A DNA stretch of 64,000 nt from Terana coerulea (taxonomy: Eukaryota; Basidiomycota; Agaricomycetes; Polyporales; Phanerochaetaceae): positions 124,001 to 188,000 of the forward strand of contig JAKOGH010000168.1 in NCBI GenBank assembly GCA_024811115.1. The letters run 5' to 3'. This document shows positions 46,022 through 57,400 of the stretch, piece after piece. Position numbers and translations under genes: made by a program. The notes under the pieces were generated by a model, which made no database searches, was not told where the DNA came from, and worked only from the letters and a program-made list of their open reading frames with translations. Position 1 is the stretch's first letter. Each line of letters starts with the position of its first letter.

Positions 46022-48607
46022 TTGCCGCACGTACCAGTATCGATAACTAAATGATAATGATACATCGCTGCTTGACTACATATCCACAGGCTAGGCTTAC
46101 GTGCAACTCAGGCAAGTAGCGGGTCGTTGATCTATGATTGGTCAGCGTCGGGATTGTTGGCGCATCTGCGCTTCCAAGCTGCTGATGCGCCTCTCCCGAC
46201 GACACGTATTTGTGTTTGTTGTGCAACGCCTTCCGATTCTAACACGACCAAACAAACCGCTTCCATCGCTGAACACCCAGTCAAACGCCGCAAGCGATAC
46301 ATTACTGGAGCATCTCACCATCTTCGACGTATGCATGCCTGGAGGGTGCCCCAATGGGTTTTGGGTCTTGCTTAGAGGAACATGTGCCCCTTCTTTTATG
46401 ATTCGCTTTATTCTGCCGCTTCGAAATCGCACTGTCGTCGTCAAATCGTTGCTGCGATGCCGTGCTCAGGCTTGACTTGTCTGATCCAAAACCACCATTT
46501 CTGCTAGACTCGCAGCAGGGCAAACACAAAGCTCTGTACGTCGGCCATGCCGCGTGTCTTATCGTCTGGATTCACCCCACCGCACAATTCCGACGGCGCG
46601 TCCTCTCACCTAGATGGCCGCAGATGCATTCAATCTCATCGCGGTCAGTACCCTATGTTTCATTTATTTATTTAAGACGCTCACCACTGAAACCAGGACG
46701 AATTGCTACATTGCATACGGAAGGCTTTACCGGAGCTTCTCCCTCTTTAAGTTACTATCAACGACTCGGATATGTTCCTTGCTGGTCTCTCACCGGCACG
46801 GTCCTTACGAAGACTATATCACGATGATGGTGTGCTGTATAAGTCACTAAAATGAAAGGAGTGTCTCAGCCTCATAATTGGAGATGTGAGCAGTATGGAC
46901 AACCCTCTTCGGAGAACGCACTGCTCCGCCGCCGAATCAAACTCGAAAAGGTTCTGATCATTCCCAGCTGTCCTGTTCGCAGCAGCCACCATCCCCTAGT
47001 CATCTATCCATATTCCACGCTGATTCATATCCACCCACGCTCATGCAGATACCCCCTTGCTTCCGCATCTTTCTCAAGCGACGGAAGACGAACGTTCTAC
47101 GAGCAGCTCGCGAACGTGCGCCACCTTTGTGGCACGTTGGCCCCTGCAATACTATCATCGCTCTGGGAACAGGGGTCGCAAGTAGGCTGGCTCGCGGCTC
47201 AAGCTAAGCACGTCCTGTGAACACAACCGCGGCACAGCAACCCGCTGGGAAAAGGATATGCATACAACCCCAGCGCTGTACCTGAGCGTTCTTGATTCTC
47301 TGGAACATCAAATCCTGTTCTTGGACGAGTGGGTAGACGTCGTTCGGATGTTGTCAGTGACGCTCTTGCGTTTTCGGGGCACTTGAGGGCGGGAGCTTCA
47401 CAGTGAGGTTATCGTATCAGGGTGCCTGAGCTACAGTGGGGTGCGATTTCTCTGATTTATTGTATTCGACTTTGCGGTGATATATACGATTCGTTCGACA
47501 GGTTGGAAGGAATGTTCGTGCTGCGCCTCCACTTGACAGTCGACCGCGCCGCAATGCACGTATCTGCTTAGATGTGATATTTCAACCAGGAACTCCAGCA
47601 AAGCATCTCTCTTTGCGCTGCGGCCTGCTCGCCATCCAGCTTTGCATCTCAATCACGCACTTGCTCGACTCCCCTGCCAGGTAGGCAACAGCTATCCGGC
47701 TGCGAGAGTCTTGCGAAAGCAAATACATCATCGCTAAGCCACCGAACAGGTTTGCCTTCGGAATATGTGGATACTGGAGTCATCGGGTGCATCATGTATG
47801 ATAGTCGCTTTGAATAAGCTCTCGTTAGTGCCGGTTCCTTTCACGGCCGGTGGCGTTAGCGGCTTAGTGCTGTCGCACCAAAATGAAATCCGAGAACGCT
47901 GTGGCCTTTGGTTTGCGCCCGGGTGTATTGAATAATTTTGGTGTATTGCTGCCTTTGCAGGTAGCTGAGAGCCCGCTGCAGCATGAGATTGGTTGGTTGC
48001 AGTCCATGACCCCAGGCTGAGTGCAAGATTTGATCGGGCTCTTACCCACGTGGCCGTACGCGTGCCGTTCAGCTCTTCGACCTTGGCTTCCTCCATCCTC
48101 ACAGACGCTTCGGCCCTTCTCGACAAACAGGCATGCGTGTAATTTCACCCATGGTCTTCGGAGTGACCTACCTATGTGGACTTTACGATTGGCTGTGTGA
48201 CATGTGAGCCCTGCATGATGCACGGGTGGGTCTTGTATAGCAGTCAGCCTGTTCCTGCTAGCTACCTAACTAACGCTGATGGAGCAGAGGTTGACAGATA
48301 TGGCGATGCTGACCCTGCCATTTCTTGTTCTATAGTGGAGGCGAAGAGTCACGTTTGCCGTCGAAGAAGCCACCATCGTTCAATTGCAGTTGCCAAGCAC
48401 TGCAGCCCCAGTCGATTCGGGCGGCATCAAGCGAGTTCTTATATCCCGGGGGTCCCTGCCCCGCGCACCTCCATCCTCCATCTCTCCGAATCCCGACCCA
48501 CATACACCCACCCTTGTGCATTTGTCCTCGACGTGTAGCAACCAGCTCAGCGCCATCACATCGCCACACTGTCGACGCCGGTCATCACGATATAAGCAGC
48601 GACCGAG
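46022..48607. other. Long gene-poor interval, no supported gene
   Basis: This 2.6 kb is unusually long for this gene island. A two-exon reading at 46614-46643 joined to about 46699 gives MAADAFNLIADELLHCIRKA and then stops after some 30 codons. Other frames (46852-47220 and 47734-48126) show no domain. The last 200 bp are CT-rich and should hold the DUF2235 promoter. No transposon ends were recognised. Confidence 0.45.
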
Positions 48608-50868
48608 ATGGACGCTCGCCCATCGGCTTCTGCCTCGGTCACCTTTGCAGATCCAGGTCCCTCCACCCTCCCTGAAGCTACCACGTCCAGCATGATGCCC
48701 AAGTCCCAAGCAACGAGTGACTCCGGTCTCAGCATCAAGAGGGCCCGCACGCTGGTGCTCTGTTTCGACGGGACGGCCAACCAGTACGACGGTGACGTAA
48801 GTCGTAAAGCTTCAAGTCGTTGCGTGTCTTTATCGTACTCATACTACGCCTCGTAGAACACGAATGTGGTCAAGTTCTATGCGTTACTGAAGAAGGATAA
48901 TACGGACGAGCAGCTATGTTACTATCAGGTGCGCTTTGCACACCCTTTCCCTTACCATCGCTCTAACATGTCGATCCAGCCGGGCGTAGGAACGTATGTA
49001 CAACCTGGAGTTGTAGCCCCGATGTTCGAGTGGTGTGCAAAGATCATGGATGAAGCGGTAGCCTGGTGAGCGTTCACGGCGGTCGCGTCGACATATGAAA
49101 GACACGCTCATGAAACGGGTGATCCGCAGGTACCTCGACGCTCATGTCCGGGGCGGCTACCAATTCCTCATGCAGAACTACTGCCCAGGAGACAAGATCT
49201 GTATCTTCGGTCCGTTCTCCGGAACTGTGCGGCTCGCTCGTGCTGACTATCGAAACAGGGTTCTCTCGTGGCGCATACACAGCGAGAGCTCTGGCAGGCA
49301 TGTTGCACAAGGTCGGACTGCTACCGAGAGACAACCCGGAGCAGATTCCCTTCGCCTACAAGCTCTTCAGAGACACCGATCCGACGAGCATTCAGCTCGC
49401 TGCAGGCTTCAAGCAGACATTCTGCAGGAGTATCCAGATTGAATTTGTCGGCGTTTGGTGCGCATATACCCACTCACTTTACGCCCCGCAGTACTCATTG
49501 TTCTCTAGGGACACGGTAGCGAGCGTCGGGGTCCTGCGGAGCAAGACCTTGCCATTCACTACAGTGAACAGGACTATTAAGACATTCAGACACGCACTGT
49601 CTCTTGACGAGGTTAGTTCCAATCTTTGCGCATATACTCAAGTGTAACTAACCTTTCATCTTCAAGCATCGCGCCAAGTTCCAACCCAACCTCTACCACC
49701 GCCTCACGGTCGATGCCGCCTTCACCATGTCAGAGGCCGAGCCTAAGCGGTCTGTGGACAAGTCGCCCATCTCCATGGCCACCGATTTCTCCGACGGCAC
49801 GGACGCGGACCTCGCGAAGAAGAAGGTGGATGCCAAGGCACAGGCCTACGCGCGGAAGTCGTCGAAGGCCAAGGCCAAGGAGGCAATCCCGCGCCACGAC
49901 CAATGGCTCCCGTTCCCCAAGTCCAAGATGTTTGCACGCAGGCGCGCGAGTAAGAAGATGGAGGCGGCTGCGAAGGTGCCGTCCAAGAGCCCCGAGGATT
50001 TGTCTGAGCCCAACGACCCGTTGGATGACGATGTGGGTATCACAGACGTGCAAGAAGTCTGGTTTGCGGGTTGCCACAGCGGTATGTTGCTATCCTAAAT
50101 ACACTTGCGCCCTTCTTCTAATACTCCACCTCCTCAGACGTCGGTGGCGGCGCCGTTGCCAACTCCACCACAAACTGCCTCGGCGATATCTCCCTGCGGT
50201 GGATGGTGAAACAGGTCGTGCAAACGCAGTGCGGGATCACCTTTGACAGCGACGCCCTCCTGCGCGCCAACATCCCCGACTCCGTGTTCGTCGGCGCCGG
50301 CTTCCCGCTCACGCCGCCAGCGGCACCCAAGGTGTTCACCGCGACATCCAGCCCGCTCAAGGGGAGCCCCATCACCGCGTCCCCGGATATGCATGCCAAC
50401 AAGGCGGTGAGGGCGGACGGTGTGGAGAAGAACCAGAAGCCGCTGGAGTCGTTCGGGTATGGCCCCGGCGTGGGCAGGCGCAGCCGCGACTCAGACTCGA
50501 GCCGCGCGTCCGAAGAGTCCACGAGCACACGGGCTTCGTACGAAGATGCCGTCGCCCCGGTCAATGACCAGCTCGTCAAGGACAAGTGGTGGTGGCTGCT
50601 TGAGATTATACCAACCAACTACACGTGGGTGGACGGCAACGGGAAGAACCATAATCGGTGGAGGTGTGTCTGCCTTGACTTTCATGCGCGGGGTCTATTG
50701 GCTGACGTGTCATGTTCTTGTAGTATACATCTAGGCAAAGGTCGGCACGTCCCGGACAGGTTCCCGAAGTTCCACGCGTCGGTGCGGGACCGTATGCAGG
50801 ACGCGAGTCTGAAGTACGTCCCACGGGCGACGTGGAAAGACGGCACCGTGATAGACTATGTGTCGTGA
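48608..50868 (+). CDS. DUF2235 alpha/beta-hydrolase
   Basis: This is a putative lipase- or esterase-like hydrolase of the DUF2235 family (related to the catalytic domain of bacterial Tle1 phospholipases). It starts [17 protein letters not shown]; the core begins [17 protein letters not shown] and, after an intron, [13 protein letters not shown]. Next come [10 protein letters not shown], a helix, and ICIFG joined across an intron to [21 protein letters not shown] is the nucleophile elbow. Later EVWFAGCHS joined to DVGGGAV supplies the conserved Asp/His region. Two family-atypical inserts are visible: a Lys/Ala-rich basic stretch (about 49740-49990) and a Ser/Pro-rich one (about 50290-50560). 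Nine or so exons; ends [14 protein letters not shown]. It is common in Agaricomycetes; the substrate is unknown. Confidence 0.87.
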
Positions 50869-51409
50869 TCCTAATCCATACCTCGACTTTGCGCCACAAG
50901 ACCAACCTGCGCCGATGCATCCCCAGCAACAGACGAAAACGTCCTTCAACCAGACAACCTATCATTATCAATAACCTAATACCCCGAAATTCACAGATCA
51001 CGACCTCCGCCTCCGATTCGCACGACTCTACATACTGTAACGCACACCACATTTTTGACGCACCCACGACATCAGCATGCATTTCGCACGTACGCTTTGC
51101 CCCACGCCCCGGATGATACCCAAGCTTGTTGCGGTATTTATGTGTTACGACCTCCAGATGACTCTTGACGACTGTCATATCTTATAACGCTGTACGTAAC
51201 TTGTGCTAGTACGCACATGCATATGAATAAAAGTCACATACGTTTTGCTGAGGCTCGTGAATGCAATGCCAGGCCTGAATGTTGAACGTTGAACACGAAG
51301 CGGCTGGTGTTTCACAGCGTATTTCCGGAGCCGAGCAATATCAATCAGGTAAAGCCTGTGCTTTCGGCTTGGCAATCCAACAGTAAAAAACTACGGTCTT
51401 ACTGATGAA
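50869..51409. other. Intergenic, no gene seen
   Basis: This is the 3' flank of the DUF2235 gene and the 5' flank of the tRNA gene. No supported reading frame. Confidence 0.5.
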
Positions 51410-51507
51410 GCCCGTTTAGCTCAGTGGTAGAGCGCGCCACTCGTATAGGGATTGTACAAAGATCATCCGATATGGTGAGGTCGGTTGTTCAATCCAGCCA
51501 ATGGGCA
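51410..51507 (+). tRNA. tRNA-Thr(CGT) with a 26-nt intron
   Basis: Folding by eye gives a complete cloverleaf: acceptor GCCCGTT paired with AATGGGC (one G-U), D stem GCTC/GAGC, anticodon stem CGCCA/TGGTG, loop CT-CGT-A plus A38, T stem GGTTG/CAGCC with loop TTCAATC, discriminator A. The anticodon CGT reads ACG (Thr). The intron lies at the canonical 37/38 site. The A box TAGCTCAGTGG is perfect. A T4 run at 51512-51516 can stop RNA polymerase III. A MITE begins 86 bp downstream. Confidence 0.9.
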
Positions 51508-51592
51508 GTCCTTTTGCGCCGCGTAACTGCGGGTTATAGAGTCCAAATCTCAGATCTCAGCGCTCAGCCCTCGGTGGCTCATACATCTGAGT

Positions 51593-52147
51593 AAGGCTCC
51601 AACCATTTAGTTTACTTTTACTTTTTCATGTAAATAAATGGTATATGGTAAATAGATGGTTATAAACAGTTTATATACAGTAAATATATGGTTTTGGGAA
51701 AAGAGCAAGTTCAACTGCTTCGTCTTCTGCTGTAGCTCTTCCTGTGCTACCCGAGGATGTTCTCCGAAAGTCCTAGCCCTGCAGATAGATGAGAAGTCCA
51801 TCTGTAGGGAGCGGGGAGTTCGGATACTTTCGGCGCTCCATGATGCTGGATAAGTGACTGTCACATGTGTGACACGGAAGGTGGGACAGCGGGAGGCGGG
51901 AGACCGACAGCCATCGGCACCTCGCATAACAATGTTGGAGGTATACTAGGACAAGAGATGCGAGAAAATACTCCCGTTATGCCTTTGTAACACTTTCAGA
52001 GGTGGTCTGTTGACCCTCGAGAGAACCATTTATTTACTGTGTACTAAACTGTTTAGGGCCATTTACAGCCCTTGGTGTAAATATATAGTAAATGTAAATG
52101 GTTGTAAACGTTTATAAATGGTAAATAAACTATATGGTTGGAGCCTT
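51593..52147. mobile_element. 555-bp MITE with perfect 12-bp inverted ends and 10-bp target-site duplication
   Basis: The element starts AAGGCTCCAACC and ends GGTTGGAGCCTT, an exact inversion. The inverted similarity continues inward through ATNTAGTTTA and an AT-rich zone with repeated GTAAATAAATGG-like units. ACATCTGAGT flanks it on both sides (51583-51592 and 52148-52157), a perfect 10-bp duplication. The length of the duplication suits Mutator-like elements (8-11 bp); hAT elements make 8 bp. The interior has no coding capacity that I recognise. Confidence 0.88.
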
Positions 52148-52396
52148 ACATCTGAGTCATACTGCCCTCTGTTCGTGCGAACGCCAGCATTACCCGAAAA
52201 CTTTTGTGTGAGTAAGTCTGGTAGACGTGACTCGGGGCCCAAAGCGAGTTGTGCCACCTCCACTTCTTATCAAACGCTCGCCAAGCGATGTGACTCATCA
52301 CTTATCCTCCCTCCCTGAATTCAACAAACAGCTATGACTCGTTACATAGGTATCTATGTTCGCTACTTCGCATGACTGTTCGTGGTGATTCAACCC

Positions 52397-54305
52397 ATGC
52401 AGTCCCACGACATGCAGACGAGGGAGGCCGACGTGCTCGAGCTGCATTCGTTCCTCACCACGGACGTGGTACCGGTGCCTGGCACAGTGTCACGCGCGAG
52501 CCTTCCAGCCGACGACGGCGAAGCACAAGCGAATGTGGCCTCAAATATAGCAAATCCAGAGGGCCTTCATGTCATTGAGACCAGTCTTGCGCCTGTGGAC
52601 CGTGGCCTCGGTGCATGGTCGTTCGTGAGTGCCAAGCTTGATTCGCTGTAACATACGCTGGGGCTCATACAGACATTGCACAGTTATGTTCTGCATTTAT
52701 GGTGGAAGGGCTGGTGTGGGGCTTCCCAAACGCATACGGTGTCTTTCTTTGAAGTACCTTGAAACTCCCGCTTGGGCATCCCAGAAGCATGCATTGACCC
52801 TCCTTCCGTTGGTTGGCCCCATGGCTTCTGGTTTCATGTACAGTGCAGGTATGCCAGCCCTTTCGCCCGACTCACGCGGTACTGATTTCGTGCAAGCTCC
52901 GATCACATACAGCTTAGCGGCTCGATATCCTCGTCACCGACGCAAAGCTATTTGGGCAGGTATCGTTCTTACCTTCGTCAGTCTCTTCGCAGCGAGCTAT
53001 GTCAAAGATGTGCGACGCATCCTTTTACTACGGGAATTAATTACGTCTGATGATCCACGACAGGTTAGAAGTCTGGTCGTTCTCCAAGGCACTTTATACG
53101 GACTCGGTGGTGGTACGTGGGACCTTGTCGATCCGGCTCTTCAAGCTGTTGCTTACTATTATTTATCATGGCTGCTTGGCTCAGCCCTTTTGTATGCGCC
53201 GGCCATTTACTACATGACAGAGTGGTTTGTCGAGAGGCGTGGTTTGGCAAACGGCGTCATTGCTGCCGGTCAGCGTCACGCTTACCACCACTGGTGATAC
53301 ATGAAGGATTGACTTATGTATTTAGGCACGTCATTGGGAGGTCTCTTGCTTCCACTGATACTGCCGCCCATCATTGACAAATACGGGGCGGACAAGACGC
53401 TGCGCTTCTACGCTGTGGTCAACACCTGCGTGTTGACGTTAATCCTCCCTTTCCTCCGAGGACGTCTCCCCGAGTCCCGTGTGACACATGCACCCGCAAA
53501 TACGAGGGCGCCGATACCAGGCCGCCTGTTCTGGTTGAAGGACCGAACGTTCTGGGTCATAAACCTCGCCAATATCATTCAAGGGCTGGCGTACTTTGTG
53601 CCGTTGCTTTGGCTACCTTGTCAGCCCTGTTCCGCAACTGCCCTAGTTGCGATGCCTAATAGCATGATATAGCATATGCGTCGTCCATTCGACTCAGCAC
53701 GCGCGGTGTATCGCTGTCGCTCGCAATGCTCAACGCCACTGGGCTCATCGGACGTCTTGGTCTTGGGGCTCTCTCGGACCGCGTCAACCCGTGGCTCCTC
53801 GCCTCCGCAACCTTGTCCCTCTGCGCCTTCACCGTCTTTGTCTTCTGGGGTACGCTTTCCTACACACTGGCCGGCTTACTTGTGTTCGCAATCGCATACG
53901 GCTGCCTTGCTGCGGGATGGACAAGCATGTGGACACATTTTGTCCGGCCTATTGCGAGTAAGCTACCCAATGTTTGACCGTCCATAATGTTCATGAGCTC
54001 ACCTCCTCGCCGCAGAGGACGATCCAACTTTGACGACCTCTATGCTGGGTTGCATGATGCTATTCCGCGGACTTGGCAATATTCTTTCGTCGCCCATCTC
54101 AACGGCACTTCTCTCGAATGTCGACCCCAATGCGCCAACTCCCTCCTCCACCATCAACAACAACGATAGACCCGGGATCGGTGGCGCTTTCAGAGGGCAA
54201 TACGAGAAGGTGATTGTCTACACGGGGTCGTGCTTTGCTGCCGCGGCGGTCGTGGTAGTGGTCGGGTGGATCATGAACGGTAGGCTGACGCGCAGGCGTA
54301 CATAG
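52397..54305 (+). CDS. Major facilitator transporter, monocarboxylate-transporter-like (MCT/MCH)
   Basis: This is a 12-helix plasma-membrane carrier. The start is at MQSHDMQTREADVLEL; a cytosolic N-terminus of about 65 residues ends at RGLGAWSF, and the first helix region continues as WGFPNAYGVFL, the typical MCT loop-helix. Further helices include LTLLPLVGPMASGF, AIWAGIVLTFVSLFAASYV, VLQGTLYGLGG, LLYAPAIYYMTEWFVERRG (MCT hallmark between helices 4 and 5), TSLGGLLLPLILPPII, LANIIQGLAYFVPLLWLP, GLIGRLGLGALSDR and the last helix GSCFAAAAVVVVVGWIM. About nine introns join in frame. It converges with the reductase gene with only about 170 bp between stops, so co-function in export or uptake of its acid product is possible but unproven. 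The MCT family carries mono- and dicarboxylates. Confidence 0.88.
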
Positions 54306-54471
54306 GGGCAGAAGAGATTCTTGCTCTGCAGTGAGGTCCCGGTTAAAATCCCCAAGTTGGTGAAAGCGCGTAGTGACCCTCGAATCAAAAAGACAAATAT
54401 ACCTGTAGCTTTCTGCAGATCAGCTCACAAAGAACATAAAGCGGGAAAATGCACATTGACAGCGTAATCCG

Positions 54472-57400
54472 TTACTCATACGCGTGAATATATCGTAATA
54501 GTACAGAGTCGAAGCCGTAGTAGGCAATTCGTGACGAATTCAATCGAGGTAGCCTCGGGATTTTCCAGTAATGGAGCCACATTCTTGCGTACTCTTCAGA
54601 AAGAGGCTCCAGTGCCTGCATGGTTAGGCTAGAGCGCTGCAACTCGGCGGTCTCGTATTCGAGAGCATCCACGCCCTCTCCTCCCGAGGCCTCGGATGAT
54701 TGCTCCTGACGTGGGCTGACCAGACCGCGGAAGAACTCGACTAATTTTAGGGCAGGCTACTTGTTATCAGTGACAGTACAGAGGCGTGTAGCTGAAAAGG
54801 CTCACAATTCTTTCCATTTCGTGACGGGTGACGCTCTTGGACGCAGCCTCCAGCCTTTTCAGCCACTGGTCCATGGGGATGAGCGGTAGATCCGCGCTAC
54901 TGCCGTGGCAGAGTCCGGCGAGGATGGTCTGCCAGGAAGTGGGTCGTGGATGAACAACGTTCACGAGAGCAGGCAGATCTCCTGGGCACAGAACCCAATT
55001 AAGGTACATCTGCCCTATAGCGTCCAAAGGTACCCATTTGACAGGCTACAGAAGATGTTTCAGCAAGCTTTGAGGTGGATTCAGACAATTCAACGTACGC
55101 CTGTAAGTCGCGGTAGGGCACCAAGGGCCACGCTCGATTTCACCATGATGGGAACCCATTCGCTGGTACCCCATGCTCCCGTGGCTCGAGGACCGCATGC
55201 TTGGCCCATACGCACCGCCGTGGCAGCAACACCTTGCTCGGCAGCTTCCTCCAATATCTGACATGCGTCGTTGGAGTGAATATATGTATGAGCTTAAGGC
55301 TCAGTGACTGACCTTCTCCACAACGTACTTGGACGCAGTGTACCCAGTGTTTGCAGCGACGCCAGGGTCAGGAAGTGTTCCCTCGGGAACTGCACCGAGT
55401 GATGGGTCCCAGCTGCTCGCAACACCGATGGAAGATGTGACGATGAGTTTGACGGTGTGCTCCGCAGCCACGCATATATCGACCAATACACGCACGCCAG
55501 AAATCTGACTCTCAAATGACGAGAGGGAAAGGTTAAAGTTCACCGTCCATGCGTTGTGGACGACATGAGTAACCGAGGCCCGGAGCTAAAGCAGACTGCG
55601 TATGAGAGGGTTGATCAGGAGTATGGCGGGTATTTCTCACCTCGTTATAGATTTTCTCGTCCAAGCCAAAGTTACTCTGCGCCACATCTCCGATCAAAGA
55701 TACCAGCTTGGGGTTTGCAAGCAGCTCAGTAGGCAGTGCGCGTTCGCTGAACGCTGCATTCAGTCGTCCCAACGGGTCTGCGGAAGGCCTGTTGAGAGTG
55801 TACACCTTGGAGATCCGACTGTCCGCCAAAAGGGACGCCAGAATGTGCGAGCCGATGTTGCCAGTGGACCCAGTCAGAAGCACCACGGGCGAGGGGGAAA
55901 TGGGGGTCGTTGTCCCGCTCGAGCTTTCGGTATGTTGACAACATACTTGGCCAACAACGCCTCCATTTCCTGTACACGAGAGGGCCGCGCGGCCTGGCGG
56001 CCAGAGGTCGCTGACAGGTCGACTAATGCCGCGATATACGAAGCCAGTTGCGCGATGGTCGGATGCTCAAAGATGAGATTGGATGGCATATTCTTCGCCA
56101 CTTCCTGCAACCGCCTGTCTTGACACAATCGGAGGACGCCAACAATGCGATTGCGGAAGAACGTTGCACTTAAACTGGGCAAAGGTCAGCGCGTCCTGTT
56201 CAGCGAGAGAGACCATGGCCCTTACCTGTCGAGACCCTGGCGGAATAAGTCCTCAGACTCTGAGAGGTCCACCCCGTTACTGAATAGTCGAGCTTGCTCT
56301 AGCAGCCACGACTGAAGAGCATCGACTTGCCAGGTCTTTGGCGGTATGACACCCTTCACGTTGGTGCTTTCTTCGATCGTGGTGTACCTTTGAGCTGCAC
56401 TCAAGTCCCGTCTAGAGTAGGAAGGTGCGGATCACTTACAGAGATTCAATATCGCCAGCGAATAAAGACAATGCTTGCTTTCGAATGATAGTACCCTTTC
56501 CGGCACGGGGCAGAGGTCTAGCAGGGTCCGTTACAATGATCATCTCCTTGAAGATCTTCGCGTATGCTGGAGAAATCGAGTTCGCAGCCTCGATCGTTGA
56601 CCTTCGAAGAAAATGAATGAGACAATGAGACAACATTTAATCTATCGGCATGGGTGAAAAGCGTACCATATCTTGTTGCGAAACGCCGCCAGGGCAGTTT
56701 GGTTAGTGGGGTCGATAGTGTTGCCGGGACTTGGCTCCACCAAAATTCCTGCTTGTTCTCGTCCTCGACCAAACATCACACACCCCATCACTAGAGGACT
56801 GGAGAGAACTTGTCCTTCTTGAGGGAGGGGAACAATCTTCTCGCCTAAAGGAAGGTAGACATGAGCTAAATTTCATTGATCGTCAGCAGAAAGCTCGCAC
56901 CGGTGCTGAGAATGATAACGTCGTCCGTACGCCCGACACTAGAAGCGGCGTAAATATCACGTAAGGTCCGAGGTAGAGTACATACATCTTCCATAACCCC
57001 TCCTTGCTGGGATGTGGTTCGAAGAGATCGGCTGTTGCATATGCCTTGTAGCTAGGAATATTGTACACACCAAGAGATAAAGCATCGGATTCCTAGAAAC
57101 ATATCTCAGATACGTGCCGTTCCTGATCACAGACTCTTACTCACGTAGATGAGGAGCTCATAAGTCCCGTCGCCTTGGGCATCCCAGCGAATATCGAATT
57201 CGTCAGAAAAACCCATCCAAGCCCAGTCACGGTTGAACCGAAGAGCGTCGTGGGGATCTCATCCCACGGCATGGTAGGGGCGCCGAATTCGGTCCCACCA
57301 TAAATGCTCCAGAGTGGAACCCCGGCGGAAGCCATCTTTTCCCCCACCACAAATGACAACGGACCGCCTGCATAAATCTGACACAGTTGATTATGAGCAC

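Noticed and set aside
46614..46780. Small two-exon gene MAADAFNLIADELLHCIRKA...
   Set aside because: The frame stops after about 30 codons and no further exon joins; no family is known.
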